A DNA stretch of 64,000 nt, taken from NCBI RefSeq assembly GCF_002159915.1, contig NZ_NFJP01000020.1, positions 1 through 64,000 on the forward strand. Direction: 5' to 3'. The notes beneath the pieces were generated by a model. It was not told the origin of the DNA and ran no database searches. It saw nothing but the letters and a program-made list of their open reading frames with translations. The position numbers and the translations under genes are program-made. Within the stretch, counting starts at the first letter, position 1, and each line of letters begins with the position of its first letter. This DNA is from Gordonibacter sp. An230. GTDB taxonomy: Bacteria > Actinomycetota > Coriobacteriia > Coriobacteriales > Eggerthellaceae. This document shows positions 1 to 7,117 of the stretch, piece after piece.

Positions 1-67
1 ACGCGCGGAAGGAGGGGGAGGGCAGCCGGAGGACGGGCAGGTCAAGGGGAGTGCGCAACCGCGCATG

Positions 68-94
68 CGAAGGGCCCCTGAGCGGGGCCCTTCG
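68..94 (-). terminator. hairpin downstream of the Mrp-type ATPase gene
   Basis: A perfect 11-bp inverted repeat (CGAAGGGCCCC and its complement) surrounds a 5-nt loop and lies about 50 bases past the stop codon of the minus-strand ATPase gene. No clear T-tract follows on either strand, so this is a hairpin-only terminator candidate of the kind common in GC-rich actinobacteria. Bases 1-67 hold no recognisable gene. Confidence 0.5.
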
Positions 95-146
95 CGCGTT
101 CGATCTGAGACGCCGCGACAGGTTGGCCGGCATCGTTTTCGTCGGG

Positions 147-989
147 CTACTCGGCGCCGACCTTCTCGATCTGGGCGATGACGGGATCGAGCGCGCCGGC
201 CACGTCGTAGTCCTCCACCTTGCCCGCGTCGCACAGCCGTGCGAAGGCGGGGTCGATGGGCAGCGTGGCGTAGGCGGGGATGTTGTAGCGCTCGGCCACG
301 GCCGCGCCCTGCGGCTCGCCGAAGATGTGGTGCTCCTTGCCGCAATCGTCGCACTTGAAGTAGGCCATGTTCTCCACGAGGCCCAAAAGCGCGACATCCA
401 TGTCGTGCGCGAGGTTCACGGCCTTGCCCACGATCATGGCCACGAGCTCTTGCGGCGCCGACACGGTGACGATGCCGTCCACCGGCAGCGACTGGAACAC
501 GGTGAGCAGCACGTCGGAGGTTCCCGGAGGCATGTCGACGAACAGGTAGTCGATCTCGCCCCAGCTGACCTCGCTGTAGAACTGCTTGATGGCGTTGGAC
601 ACCACCGGGCCGCGCCAAGCGACGGGCACGTCGTCCTTCGGAAGCATCAGGTTCGTGGACACCACCTTGATGCCGCTTTGCGCCTGGGCGGGCAGGATGC
701 CGTCGGCATCGGCCGTGAGCGGATTCGTGATGCCGAACGTCTTGGGTATGGACGGGCCGGTGACGTCGGCGTCGAGGATGCCCACCCGCTTGCCGCGCTT
801 GCGCATCTCGCTGGCCAGCAGGCTGGTCACGAGGGATTTGCCCACGCCGCCCTTGCCCGACACCACGCCGATGACGTGGCGGATGTTCGAGCGGGCGTTC
901 GCGGCGATGGTCGCCGGGCCCTGCGCTGTGCGCTCGCCGCAGCCGGACACGCCGCAGCTGCCGCACTCATGCGTGCATTCTTCTGTCAT
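147..989 (-). CDS. mrp: Mrp/NBP35-family P-loop ATPase (iron-sulfur carrier type)
   Basis: This 280-residue protein belongs to the Mrp/NBP35 family of ATPases, which carry or insert Fe-S clusters into apoproteins in the cytoplasm. The deviant Walker A motif SGKGGVGKS sits near residue 43, followed by the LDADVTGPS switch and a central CDDC pair near residue 215 that normally bridges a cluster in the dimer. The N-terminus has four cysteines (positions 5, 9, 12, 17), recalling the extra N-terminal cluster of Nbp35-type members. The ATG at 989 was chosen because AAGGAG lies just upstream; a longer reading would start at 1064 without a ribosome site. It is divergent from the amidohydrolase gene. 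The family call is firm; the client proteins are unknown. Confidence 0.9.
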   Translation of the reverse strand: MTEECTHECGSCGVSGCGERTAQGPATIAANARSNIRHVIGVVSGKGGVGKSLVTSLLASEMRKRGKRVGILDADVTGPSIPKTFGITNPLTADADGILPAQAQSGIKVVSTNLMLPKDDVPVAWRGPVVSNAIKQFYSEVSWGEIDYLFVDMPPGTSDVLLTVFQSLPVDGIVTVSAPQELVAMIVGKAVNLAHDMDVALLGLVENMAYFKCDDCGKEHHIFGEPQGAAVAERYNIPAYATLPIDPAFARLCDAGKVEDYDVAGALDPVIAQIEKVGAE

Positions 990-1141
990 GGCTCCTTCTT
1001 TCACGTCGTCAACGCCCGCCCGCGGGGCGGGCGCGCCTCTCGTTGTACCGCGATCATAGCACAAGGTTTATACTACGTTGGACTGAAACGTTGGACCGAA
1101 TCGGGCTCGCGCGGCGCGGCGCGGAGGCGAAGGAGCGGGGC
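990..1141. promoter_or_regulatory. divergent promoter region between mrp and the amidohydrolase gene
   Basis: This 152-base spacer separates two divergent genes. On the plus strand a TATACT box at 1069-1074 lies about 70 bases before the amidohydrolase start; the best -35 is TTGTAC at 1043-1048, with a long 20-base spacer. On the minus strand a TATGAT box occurs near 1050. Both assignments rest on pattern only. Confidence 0.4.
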
Positions 1142-2443
1142 ATGCTGTTTGCTGACATCGATCTTCTCGACGAGAACCTGGATTTCCGGGCGCACCAATG
1201 GGTGGGCGTGCGCGACGGGCGCATCGCCTACGTGGGCGGCGCCGCGCCGGAAGGGGGGGAGGCCGCGGCGTACGACGAGGTGTACGACGGGCGCGGCAAA
1301 CTGCTCATGCCCGCCTTCTACAATGCGCACGCGCATGCGCCCATGACGCTGCTGCGCGGCTATGCGGAGGATCTTCCCTTGCAGGCATGGCTCAACGACC
1401 TGGTGTTTCCTTTCGAGGCCAAGATCACGCCCGAGGACTGCTACTGGGGCACGCTGCTCGCGTGCATCGAGATGGCGCGCTACGGATGCGTGGGCTTCTC
1501 GGACATGTACTACCATATGGAGGAGGGCGCGCGGGCGGCCATCGACGCGGGCGTCAAGATGAACCTCTCCGATTCGCTTCTGGCGTTTGGCGGCGAGGGG
1601 TTGGACGAGCTGCCGGTGAAAGGCAGCCTCGATCGGCTGACGCGCGATCTGCAGGGCGCGGCCGACGGAAGGATCGTGGTGGACTGCAACGTCCATGCCG
1701 AGTACACGTCGAACCCGCGGGCCGTGGCCGATCTGGCGGCGTACGCGAAGGAGCGGGGTCTGCGCGTGCAGGTGCACGTGTCCGAGACGCGGCTCGAGCA
1801 CGAGGAGTGCAAGGAGCGCCACGGCGGCCTCACGCCCGTGCGCTACTTCGAGAGCCTGGGGCTGTTCGACTGCCCGACGACGGCGGCGCACTGCGTGTGG
1901 GTGGACGATGAGGACATCGAGGTGCTGGCCCGTCGCGGCGTGTTCGTGGCGGCGAACCCCGCGTCCAACATGAAGCTGGGCAGCGGATTTGCGCCCGTCT
2001 CGAAGATGCTCGAGCGCGGGGTGCGCGTGTGTCTGGGCACCGACGGCATGGCCTCGAACAACAACCACGACATGATGCAGGACCTCTACCTGCTGGCGCT
2101 TTCGGCGAAGGGGGCCGCATGCGATCCGACCGCGATCTCGCCGAAGCAGGCGCTCGCCGCCGCCACGCGCACGGGCGCGCTGTCGCAGGGCCGCGAGGAC
2201 TGCGGGTACGTGGGCGTGGGCGCGTGTGCGGATCTCTGCGTGCTCGACGTGGCGGGGCCGTCGTGGACGCCGATGACGAACCCGCTCGTGAACGTGGTGT
2301 ACGCCGGCCATGGGGCGGACGTGTGCCTCACCATGTGTGACGGGCGCGTGGTGTATCGCGACGGGCAGTGGCCGCTTGTGGACGCGGAGCGCGCGAAAGC
2401 CGAGGTGGCCGCCCGCACGCGGCGCATCGTTGGCGAGCTGTGA
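1142..2443 (+). CDS. mtaD: amidohydrolase, 5-methylthioadenosine/S-adenosylhomocysteine deaminase type
   Basis: A 433-residue cytoplasmic amidohydrolase of the TRZ/ATZ/MTA-deaminase family, which hydrolytically deaminates adenine-containing thioethers or related purines at a single metal centre. The metal ligands are visible: HAH at residues 63-65, the QVHVSET histidine in the middle, TAAHC, and GTDG with the final aspartate followed by ASNNNHDMM, a signature of the MTA/SAH branch. Length matches the family. The ATG at 1142 has AAGGAG six bases upstream; an ATG at 1043 would give a non-conserved extension. Substrate specificity within the family (MTA, SAH or another aminopurine) cannot be decided from sequence alone. 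Confidence 0.8.
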   Translation: MLFADIDLLDENLDFRAHQWVGVRDGRIAYVGGAAPEGGEAAAYDEVYDGRGKLLMPAFYNAHAHAPMTLLRGYAEDLPLQAWLNDLVFPFEAKITPEDCYWGTLLACIEMARYGCVGFSDMYYHMEEGARAAIDAGVKMNLSDSLLAFGGEGLDELPVKGSLDRLTRDLQGAADGRIVVDCNVHAEYTSNPRAVADLAAYAKERGLRVQVHVSETRLEHEECKERHGGLTPVRYFESLGLFDCPTTAAHCVWVDDEDIEVLARRGVFVAANPASNMKLGSGFAPVSKMLERGVRVCLGTDGMASNNNHDMMQDLYLLALSAKGAACDPTAISPKQALAAATRTGALSQGREDCGYVGVGACADLCVLDVAGPSWTPMTNPLVNVVYAGHGADVCLTMCDGRVVYRDGQWPLVDAERAKAEVAARTRRIVGEL

Positions 2444-2571
2444 CGATGCGAGGGCGCGGAGCCGCGCGGCCGCGGCGCGCGGGTGGCGAGGGGCGGCAGG
2501 GGGCGTCCTTTTGCCGCGCTCTTGCCGCGTCTTCAAGGCGCGGGGCCGTCTTGTTGACTGTATGAAGCAGG

Positions 2572-2600
2572 TTGACAGGACGGCCTTTCGATTTTAAGGT
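2572..2600 (+). promoter_or_regulatory. probable sigma-70-type promoter for the MFS/CBS unit
   Basis: A perfect TTGACA at 2572-2577 is followed after 17 bases by TAAGGT at 2595-2600. A second GTTGAC occurs 17 bases upstream of the first. The transcript would start near 2607, about 265 bases before the transporter start, leaving a long leader. Confidence 0.45.
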
Positions 2601-2610
2601 GCTCACCCTT

Positions 2611-2733
2611 ATGAGCGAAGTTGTTCGGGCATATCGTCGCACTCGCGTTTTGGACGCGTTCGCCTTCGTCGAAAGCGAACGCGAACGCGCCGTGGACAAC
2701 GCGTCGCTCGCTCTTTCGTCGATGCGCGTATAA
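2611..2733 (+). CDS. possible 40-residue leader ORF
   Basis: An ATG four bases after the predicted transcription start opens a 40-codon frame ending in TAA at 2731-2733. The product is arginine- and glutamate-rich and matches nothing I recognise. AAGGTG nine bases upstream could serve as a weak ribosome site. It may be a leader peptide for the downstream exporter gene, or chance; nothing independent supports translation. Confidence 0.2.
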   Translation: MSEVVRAYRRTRVLDAFAFVESERERAVDNASLALSSMRV

Positions 2734-2872
2734 GATGCGCCGCCCGATCTTGGGCGATCTTCCTTTCTATCATAACGGCATGCAAGGAGTCTCGCGGGGC
2801 GCCCGGCGACTTCGCACGTCTCGTGCGTCGTTGGGTGCGCCGGAGGGTTCGACGAAAGGCGATGACAGTATT

Positions 2873-4345
2873 GTGGGTGTGAATGCGCAGGTGAGCGCTT
2901 CGAAAGCGACTCGCCATGAGATCATTATCGTGGGCGTGGTGGTGGCCGGCGCCTTTTTGGCCTTGCTCAACCAGACGGTCATGTCGCCGGCTCTGCCGGG
3001 TCTTATGCAGACCTTCGGCGTGGGAGCGGGCGACGCCCAGTGGGTGACCAGTATATACATGCTGGTCAACGGCATCATGGTTCCGATATCGGGTTATCTT
3101 ATCGACAAGTTCTCGACGCGCAAGCTGTTCTTCGCGTCGTTGTCGGTGTTCGTGGCGGGCACGGTGCTGTGCGCTGTGGCGCCGAGTTTCGGCGTCCTTT
3201 TGGCGGGGCGCGTGCTGCAGGCCGCCGGTGCGGGCGTGCAGCTGCCGCTCGTGGCCGTGGTGCCCATGCTCGTGTTTCCACCGGAGAAGCGCGGGACTGC
3301 CATGGGCATGGCGGGCATCGTGATGTCGGCCGGTCCGGCTGTGGGGCCTGTGGCGGGCGGGGCCATCATCGATGCGTTCGGTTGGCGACTTATGTTCTGG
3401 GCTATCGTCCCCTTGGCGCTGATCATCGCTGTGGCCAGCTGGTTTTTGCTCGACAACGTGGGCGAGCTCAAGGATCCTCGCCTCGACCTGCCTTCTGTTC
3501 TTCTGTCCACGGTCGCGTTCGGAGGCATGCTGTACGGTTTTTCGAGTGCGTCGAGTTTGGGGTGGGGCAGCCCGCTCGTCGTGGCCCCCATCGCGGTGGG
3601 CGCGGTTGCCCTCGTGGCGTTCGTTCGGCGCCAGCGCAGGCTTTCGGAGCCTTTGCTGCGCATCGGCACCCTGAAGACGCCCGTGTTCCGCTCGGCGGCC
3701 ATCCTGGTCACGCTCATCAACGCGGCCGCCGCCGTGACGAACGTGACGCTTCCCATCTACCTGCAGACCTCGCTGGGAGCGAGCGCGTTCGAGACCGGCA
3801 TGGTCATGCTGCCGGCTGCCGCGGTGGGCATCTTCATCAGTCCCGTTTCGGGCATCGTGTTCGATCGGTTCGGCCCGCGCGGCATCGGCATCGCGGGCCT
3901 CGCGCTGTTCACGGGCGCTTTGGCCGCACTCTCTCAGGTGAACGTCGGCACATCCGTTCTCGTCGTGACGGTTTTGTGCGCGTTGCAGGCGTCTGGCCAG
4001 GCGCTGGCGAACATGCCTCTCAACACATGGGGTGTGAACGCGCTTCCGAACGATATGATCGCGCACGGCAACGCCGTGGCCAACACAGGACGGCAGGTGG
4101 CCGGAGCCATCTCGACGGCGCTTATCGTGACGGTGATGACGGGCGTGACCGCGTCGAATGCTGCGGCAGGGGTGCAGGCGTCCACGGCGCAGGGCGTAGG
4201 GGTTGCCTACGGCGTGTGCGCGGCGATATCCGCTGTGGCGCTTGTGCTGTGCGTGGCGAAGGTGCGCGCGGCGAAACGGCATGCGCCAGAGGGGCGTCCC
4301 TGCGGTTGCGAGATGGAATGCGGCACGATCGAGAAGGAGGCGTGA
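2873..4345 (+). CDS. MFS transporter, DHA2 (EmrB/QacA) drug:proton antiporter family
   Basis: An inner-membrane exporter of about 490 residues with 14 predicted helices, typical of the DHA2 family that pumps drugs or metabolites out using the proton gradient. Helix 1 carries LLNQTVMSPALPGL, the family's conserved first-helix motif (usually LDxTIVNVALP), and DKFSTRK after helix 2 matches motif A. The start is uncertain: GTG at 2873 puts the first helix about 17 residues in, as expected, but its ribosome site (AAAGG at 2855) is distant. An ATG at 2780 would add 31 residues with no ribosome site. The stop lies three bases before the CBS-domain gene, so the two are probably cotranscribed. The substrate is unknown. 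Confidence 0.85.
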   Translation: MGVNAQVSASKATRHEIIIVGVVVAGAFLALLNQTVMSPALPGLMQTFGVGAGDAQWVTSIYMLVNGIMVPISGYLIDKFSTRKLFFASLSVFVAGTVLCAVAPSFGVLLAGRVLQAAGAGVQLPLVAVVPMLVFPPEKRGTAMGMAGIVMSAGPAVGPVAGGAIIDAFGWRLMFWAIVPLALIIAVASWFLLDNVGELKDPRLDLPSVLLSTVAFGGMLYGFSSASSLGWGSPLVVAPIAVGAVALVAFVRRQRRLSEPLLRIGTLKTPVFRSAAILVTLINAAAAVTNVTLPIYLQTSLGASAFETGMVMLPAAAVGIFISPVSGIVFDRFGPRGIGIAGLALFTGALAALSQVNVGTSVLVVTVLCALQASGQALANMPLNTWGVNALPNDMIAHGNAVANTGRQVAGAISTALIVTVMTGVTASNAAAGVQASTAQGVGVAYGVCAAISAVALVLCVAKVRAAKRHAPEGRPCGCEMECGTIEKEA

Positions 4346-4348
4346 GCC

Positions 4349-4858
4349 ATGGCGGGGAACGAGGAGCGTTCGAAGGGGACTTTCGCGACAGGCGATGCGA
4401 CGGTGGGCGAGATCATGGAGGAGGCGTACTCGTGTCGCTTCGACGCAAACCTCGGCGAGGTGACGCGTCTGCTCGTCGAGCGCGGCGTGAGCAGCCTTCC
4501 GGTTGTCGATGGCGAGCGGCGCGTGGTGGGCTTCATCAGCGATGGCGACATCATGCGCGCCATCGCCGCTCACAAAACGCGCTCCGTCTTCAACGGCGGG
4601 GAGGCCACCATGCTGTACTTCGACGACGAGCCGCTCGACCGCAAGGCGCGCGAGCTCAAGCATCGAAACGTGATGGAGCTCGCGACCCGCAAAGTGGTGT
4701 GCGCGACGCCCGAGCAACCGATCGGCAGGGTTGCGGGATTGCTTTCCAAGAAGAAGTTCAAGAAGCTGCCGGTCATCGACGGGGACGGTCGACTGATAGG
4801 CGTGGTGCGCCGGACGAGCATCATGCGCCATGTGTTCGCGCTGCTGTTCGGAGAATGA
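4349..4858 (+). CDS. CBS-domain-pair protein
   Basis: A 169-residue soluble protein consisting almost entirely of two CBS repeats: VGEIMEEAY to GDIMRAI (about residues 20-72) and NVMELATRKV to TSIMRHV (about 109-162). Paired CBS modules bind adenosine nucleotides and usually regulate a partner protein. The ATG follows AAGGAGG and sits three bases after the transporter stop, implying cotranslation. The tight coupling suggests, by inference only, that it senses nucleotide state for the transporter or shares its regulon. No DNA-binding or catalytic domain is attached. Confidence 0.85.
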   Translation: MAGNEERSKGTFATGDATVGEIMEEAYSCRFDANLGEVTRLLVERGVSSLPVVDGERRVVGFISDGDIMRAIAAHKTRSVFNGGEATMLYFDDEPLDRKARELKHRNVMELATRKVVCATPEQPIGRVAGLLSKKKFKKLPVIDGDGRLIGVVRRTSIMRHVFALLFGE

Positions 4859-4880
4859 GCTAGTCGGAAGAGGCGGGCTT

Positions 4881-4909
4881 CGGCGGGTGCCGCGTGGATG
4901 CGCCCGCCG
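4881..4909 (+). terminator. hairpin after the MFS/CBS unit
   Basis: A 10-bp stem with one G-U pair (CGGCGGGTGC and GCGCCCGCCG) encloses a 9-nt loop 22 bases past the CBS gene stop. It is followed by a pyrimidine-rich run (CCTCTCCCTCTTCC). Confidence 0.5.
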
Positions 4910-5102
4910 CCCTCTCCCTCTTCCCGGTCTTTGAACGCCGGCGATGGGGACCTGCACCGAAAGTGCAGCTGGAAACGAGCGGCGCGAACGCTTATCCTTG
5001 ATCGGAGATAGAATGCGCGGCGTCCGACGGCGCGGGTCGTCGGGCCGTGCGCCGTCGGGCGAGTTGCGCGGCGGTCGAAAGGGAGAAAGGGAAGGGAGCG
5101 GC

Positions 5103-5945
5103 ATGCTGCGGATCTCGGATGCGCGCGTGGACGGCTTCGTGGCCGAGGATGTGCCCTATGTCGATCTGACGTGCGCGGTGCTCGGCATCGGCGAAGAGCC
5201 GGGGGAGATGGAGTACTACACGCGCGAGGACTGCGTGCTGGCCGGCGCGCAGGTGGCGCGCCGAGTCGCGGAAAGGCTGGGGTGCGAGGTGGCGTCGTGC
5301 GCGCGCGACGGCGAGCGCGTCGCGGCCGGCGAGACGTTCATGGTCGTGAGGGGCCGCGCGCTCGATCTGCACGCGGCATGGAAGGTGTGCCTGAACCTGT
5401 TCGACCACCTTTCGGCGGTGGCCACCAAGACGCGCGCGATGGTGGACGCGGCGCACGAGGCGAACCCGCGCTGCGAGGTGCTGACCACGCGCAAGAGCAT
5501 GCCGGGTGCGAAAGATCTGCTCACAAGCGCGGTGATGGCGGGTGGCGCGTTCCCGCACCGGCTGGGGCTGTCCGAGACGGTGCTCGTGTTCGACCATCAC
5601 CTGACGTTCTTCGGCGGGTTCGAGGCGTTCGTGGAGCAGCTGTCCGCCATCAAGGGACGCTGCATCGAGAAGAAGCTGTTCGTGGAGGCCGACGCCGAGC
5701 GGGCGCGCGTGCTGGCGCGCGCGGGCGTGGACGGCATCCAGTTCGACAAGGTGCCGGTGGACGAGCTTGCCGCGCTGGTGAAGGAGCTGCGGGAGATCGA
5801 TCCGCGTTTGACGCTCATCGCGGCGGGCGGCATCAACCCGCAGAACGCGGGCGCGTACGCCGCCTGCGGTGTGGACGGGCTGGCGACGACGGCGCCCTTC
5901 GCCGCCAAGCCGCTCGACATGAGCGTGCGCATGCGCCGCGCGTGA
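5103..5945 (+). CDS. modD: ModD, nicotinate-nucleotide pyrophosphorylase-like molybdenum protein
   Basis: A 280-residue member of the quinolinate phosphoribosyltransferase superfamily in the ModD branch. The N-terminal domain (to about residue 105) is followed by the barrel with LTTRKSMPGAKDLL, the RKT-type phosphoribosyl region, then the ModD-like HRLGLSETVLVFDHH segment and the terminal AAGGINPQNAGAYAACGVDGLATT. The classical enzyme makes nicotinate mononucleotide in NAD synthesis. ModD is named for its linkage to molybdate transport and its own reaction is not established. Here it stands alone, 40 kb from modABC. The ATG at 5103 follows AAGGGAG; an in-frame ATG at 4944 is less likely. A true NadC role cannot be excluded, but nadA and nadB are not adjacent. 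Confidence 0.75.
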   Translation: MLRISDARVDGFVAEDVPYVDLTCAVLGIGEEPGEMEYYTREDCVLAGAQVARRVAERLGCEVASCARDGERVAAGETFMVVRGRALDLHAAWKVCLNLFDHLSAVATKTRAMVDAAHEANPRCEVLTTRKSMPGAKDLLTSAVMAGGAFPHRLGLSETVLVFDHHLTFFGGFEAFVEQLSAIKGRCIEKKLFVEADAERARVLARAGVDGIQFDKVPVDELAALVKELREIDPRLTLIAAGGINPQNAGAYAACGVDGLATTAPFAAKPLDMSVRMRRA

Positions 5946-6049
5946 GGATGCGGGGCCGCTTTGGGCACGGCGTTCGGGGCGCTGCCGATTGGGCGACGTC
6001 CTGTGCGCAGATGCTTGCCGCTCGCTGCGCGCGGAGAAGGCCGGTTCGT

Positions 6050-6210
6050 GGCGGGTTTTGACGGAAAACCATGGTCGTCTCGCGGCCGCTTTGCCGGATG
6101 GGGATCATACCGCATCTCTGAACAGGGGAAATGTGGAGGCTCGGGAAGCGCCGATGCTGAAAGAGCCGCGATTCGCCGTCTTCTAAGGCGGTTTTCCGTC
6201 AAAACCCGCC
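6050..6210. repeat. 161-bp element with perfect 21-bp terminal inverted repeats
   Basis: Bases 6050-6070 and 6190-6210 are exact reverse complements over 21 bases (each arm contains GGCGGGTTTTGACGG or its complement). The 119 bases between encode nothing I recognise. The arms are more AT-rich than their surroundings. The layout fits a miniature inverted-repeat element or a long-range transcript stem. No target-site duplication was obvious. Confidence 0.75.
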
Positions 6211-6304
6211 AAAACAACGAGGCTGTGATGTCGGGGCGGCTGCGGCGTTCGGCATCTGCAGACGCGACGCTTCGGCAGACGCGTGCTCGTGAGGGGGCGT
6301 GACG

Positions 6305-6386
6305 GGGGGACGGGGATAATGTCACATTCCCTTAAGTCTTTGAGCATCGTTGCTTCTCCAAGAATGCGACATTATCCCCGTCCCCC
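6305..6386. repeat. REP-like palindromic repeat, copy 1
   Basis: An 82-bp element has two 25-base arms (6305-6329 and 6362-6386) that are complementary except for one position. Each arm contains GGGGACGGGGATAATGT or its complement. The 32-base centre is also conserved in the second copy at 8846, for example TTAAGTCTTTG and CCAAGAATG. This matches the style of REP elements mobilised by RAYT/IS200-type transposases. No such transposase is in the window. Confidence 0.85.
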
Positions 6387-6463
6387 TGTCACCCCTGTCA
6401 CGCCCCCTGTCACGGGCCCGTCGCACGGCCCGCAGGCTTCCCGCGCGGCTTTTCCGGATCGGG

Positions 6464-6493
6464 TGTAACCTTTTCGTCGTCGGGCGCGTCTAA
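6464..6493 (+). promoter_or_regulatory. ECF-sigma-type promoter (autoregulatory)
   Basis: TGTAACC at 6464-6470, 16 bases, then CGTCTAA at 6487-6493. An AAC -35 core and a CGTC -10 core at this spacing are the hallmark of group IV sigma factor promoters. It lies 30 bases before the ECF sigma gene, so the sigma factor probably activates its own operon. Confidence 0.6.
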
Positions 6494-6523
6494 TGGGCAA
6501 CCGATCTTGAAAGGGGCGCGTGC

Positions 6524-7117
6524 GTGGACGATCTGATACAGCGAGCTCGAAAGGGCGACGGAGAGGCGTTCGCCGCGTTGTTCGAGCGCAGCAAGCAGCC
6601 GCTGTGGCGTGCTGCGATGGCGGTGCTCGGCAACGTGGACGACGCGTCCGACGCGCTGCAGGAGACGGCGGTCAAGGCGTGGCGCGCCATGCCGCGCTTC
6701 GGCGGCCGCAGCGCCGTGGGCACGTGGCTCATGCGCATCCTGCTGCGGACGTGCTACGACTTCCGGCGGACGCGCAAGCGCGAGACGCCGTGCGCGATGG
6801 GCGCCTTCGACATCGACGCGGAGGGCGCGGACGTGTCGTGGGAGCCGTCGGTCGATCAGGCGCTGACGGGCGGCGCCCAAGCGCGCTATTCCGACCGGGA
6901 CGAAGTGATCGATGTGCGCGACGCCTTCGGGCGCCTTTCGGCCGACGACCGGCTCGCGCTCGTGCTGTTCTACGTGAACGATTTCCCCGTGCGCCAGATA
7001 TCCCAGATCATGAACGTGTCGGAGGGCGCGGTGCGCACCCGCCTGTCGCGGGCGCGCGATCGGTTCAAGGCTGCTTACAGGGACGGATCGAGCAAGGAAG
7101 CCGAGGTGGCGCGATGA
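6524..7117 (+). CDS. ECF (group IV) RNA polymerase sigma factor
   Basis: A 197-residue sigma factor with only regions 2 and 4. Region 2 spans about residues 10-85 (LFERSKQPLWRAAMAVLG, then DDASDALQETAVKAWRAMPRF). Region 4 spans about 130-185 (FGRLSADDRLALVLFYVNDF, then ISQIMNVSEGAVRTRLSRAR). It recruits RNA polymerase to dedicated promoters, and a matching AAC/CGTC promoter lies directly upstream. The GTG at 6524 follows GAAAGGGG. Its stop overlaps the ATG of the next gene, whose membrane protein is the likely anti-sigma or sensor partner. Flanking REP copies on either side of the pair suggest it is a discrete cassette. Confidence 0.9.
   Translation: MDDLIQRARKGDGEAFAALFERSKQPLWRAAMAVLGNVDDASDALQETAVKAWRAMPRFGGRSAVGTWLMRILLRTCYDFRRTRKRETPCAMGAFDIDAEGADVSWEPSVDQALTGGAQARYSDRDEVIDVRDAFGRLSADDRLALVLFYVNDFPVRQISQIMNVSEGAVRTRLSRARDRFKAAYRDGSSKEAEVAR

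Larger units (their letters stand above)
2444..2872. other. spacer with a promoter and a possible small ORF before the MFS gene
   Basis: No large gene is supported here. The first part (2444-2560) is GC-rich simple sequence. A consensus-like promoter at 2572-2600 and a 40-codon ORF at 2611-2733 follow. About 140 bases then lie between that ORF and the chosen transporter start. Confidence 0.5.
5946..6463. other. gene-free spacer with two inverted-repeat elements
   Basis: I see no gene between modD and the sigma factor promoter. The spacer holds a 161-bp element bounded by perfect 21-bp inverted repeats (6050-6210) and the first copy of a REP-like palindrome (6305-6386). After the palindrome comes a short tract of repeated CCCCTGTCAC units (about 6383-6418). 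Confidence 0.7.

Noticed and set aside
2609-5104. Long minus-strand frame of 831 codons opposite the MFS, CBS and modD genes
   Set aside because: It is Arg/His-rich with no domain, and it is the antisense shadow of three well-supported plus-strand genes.
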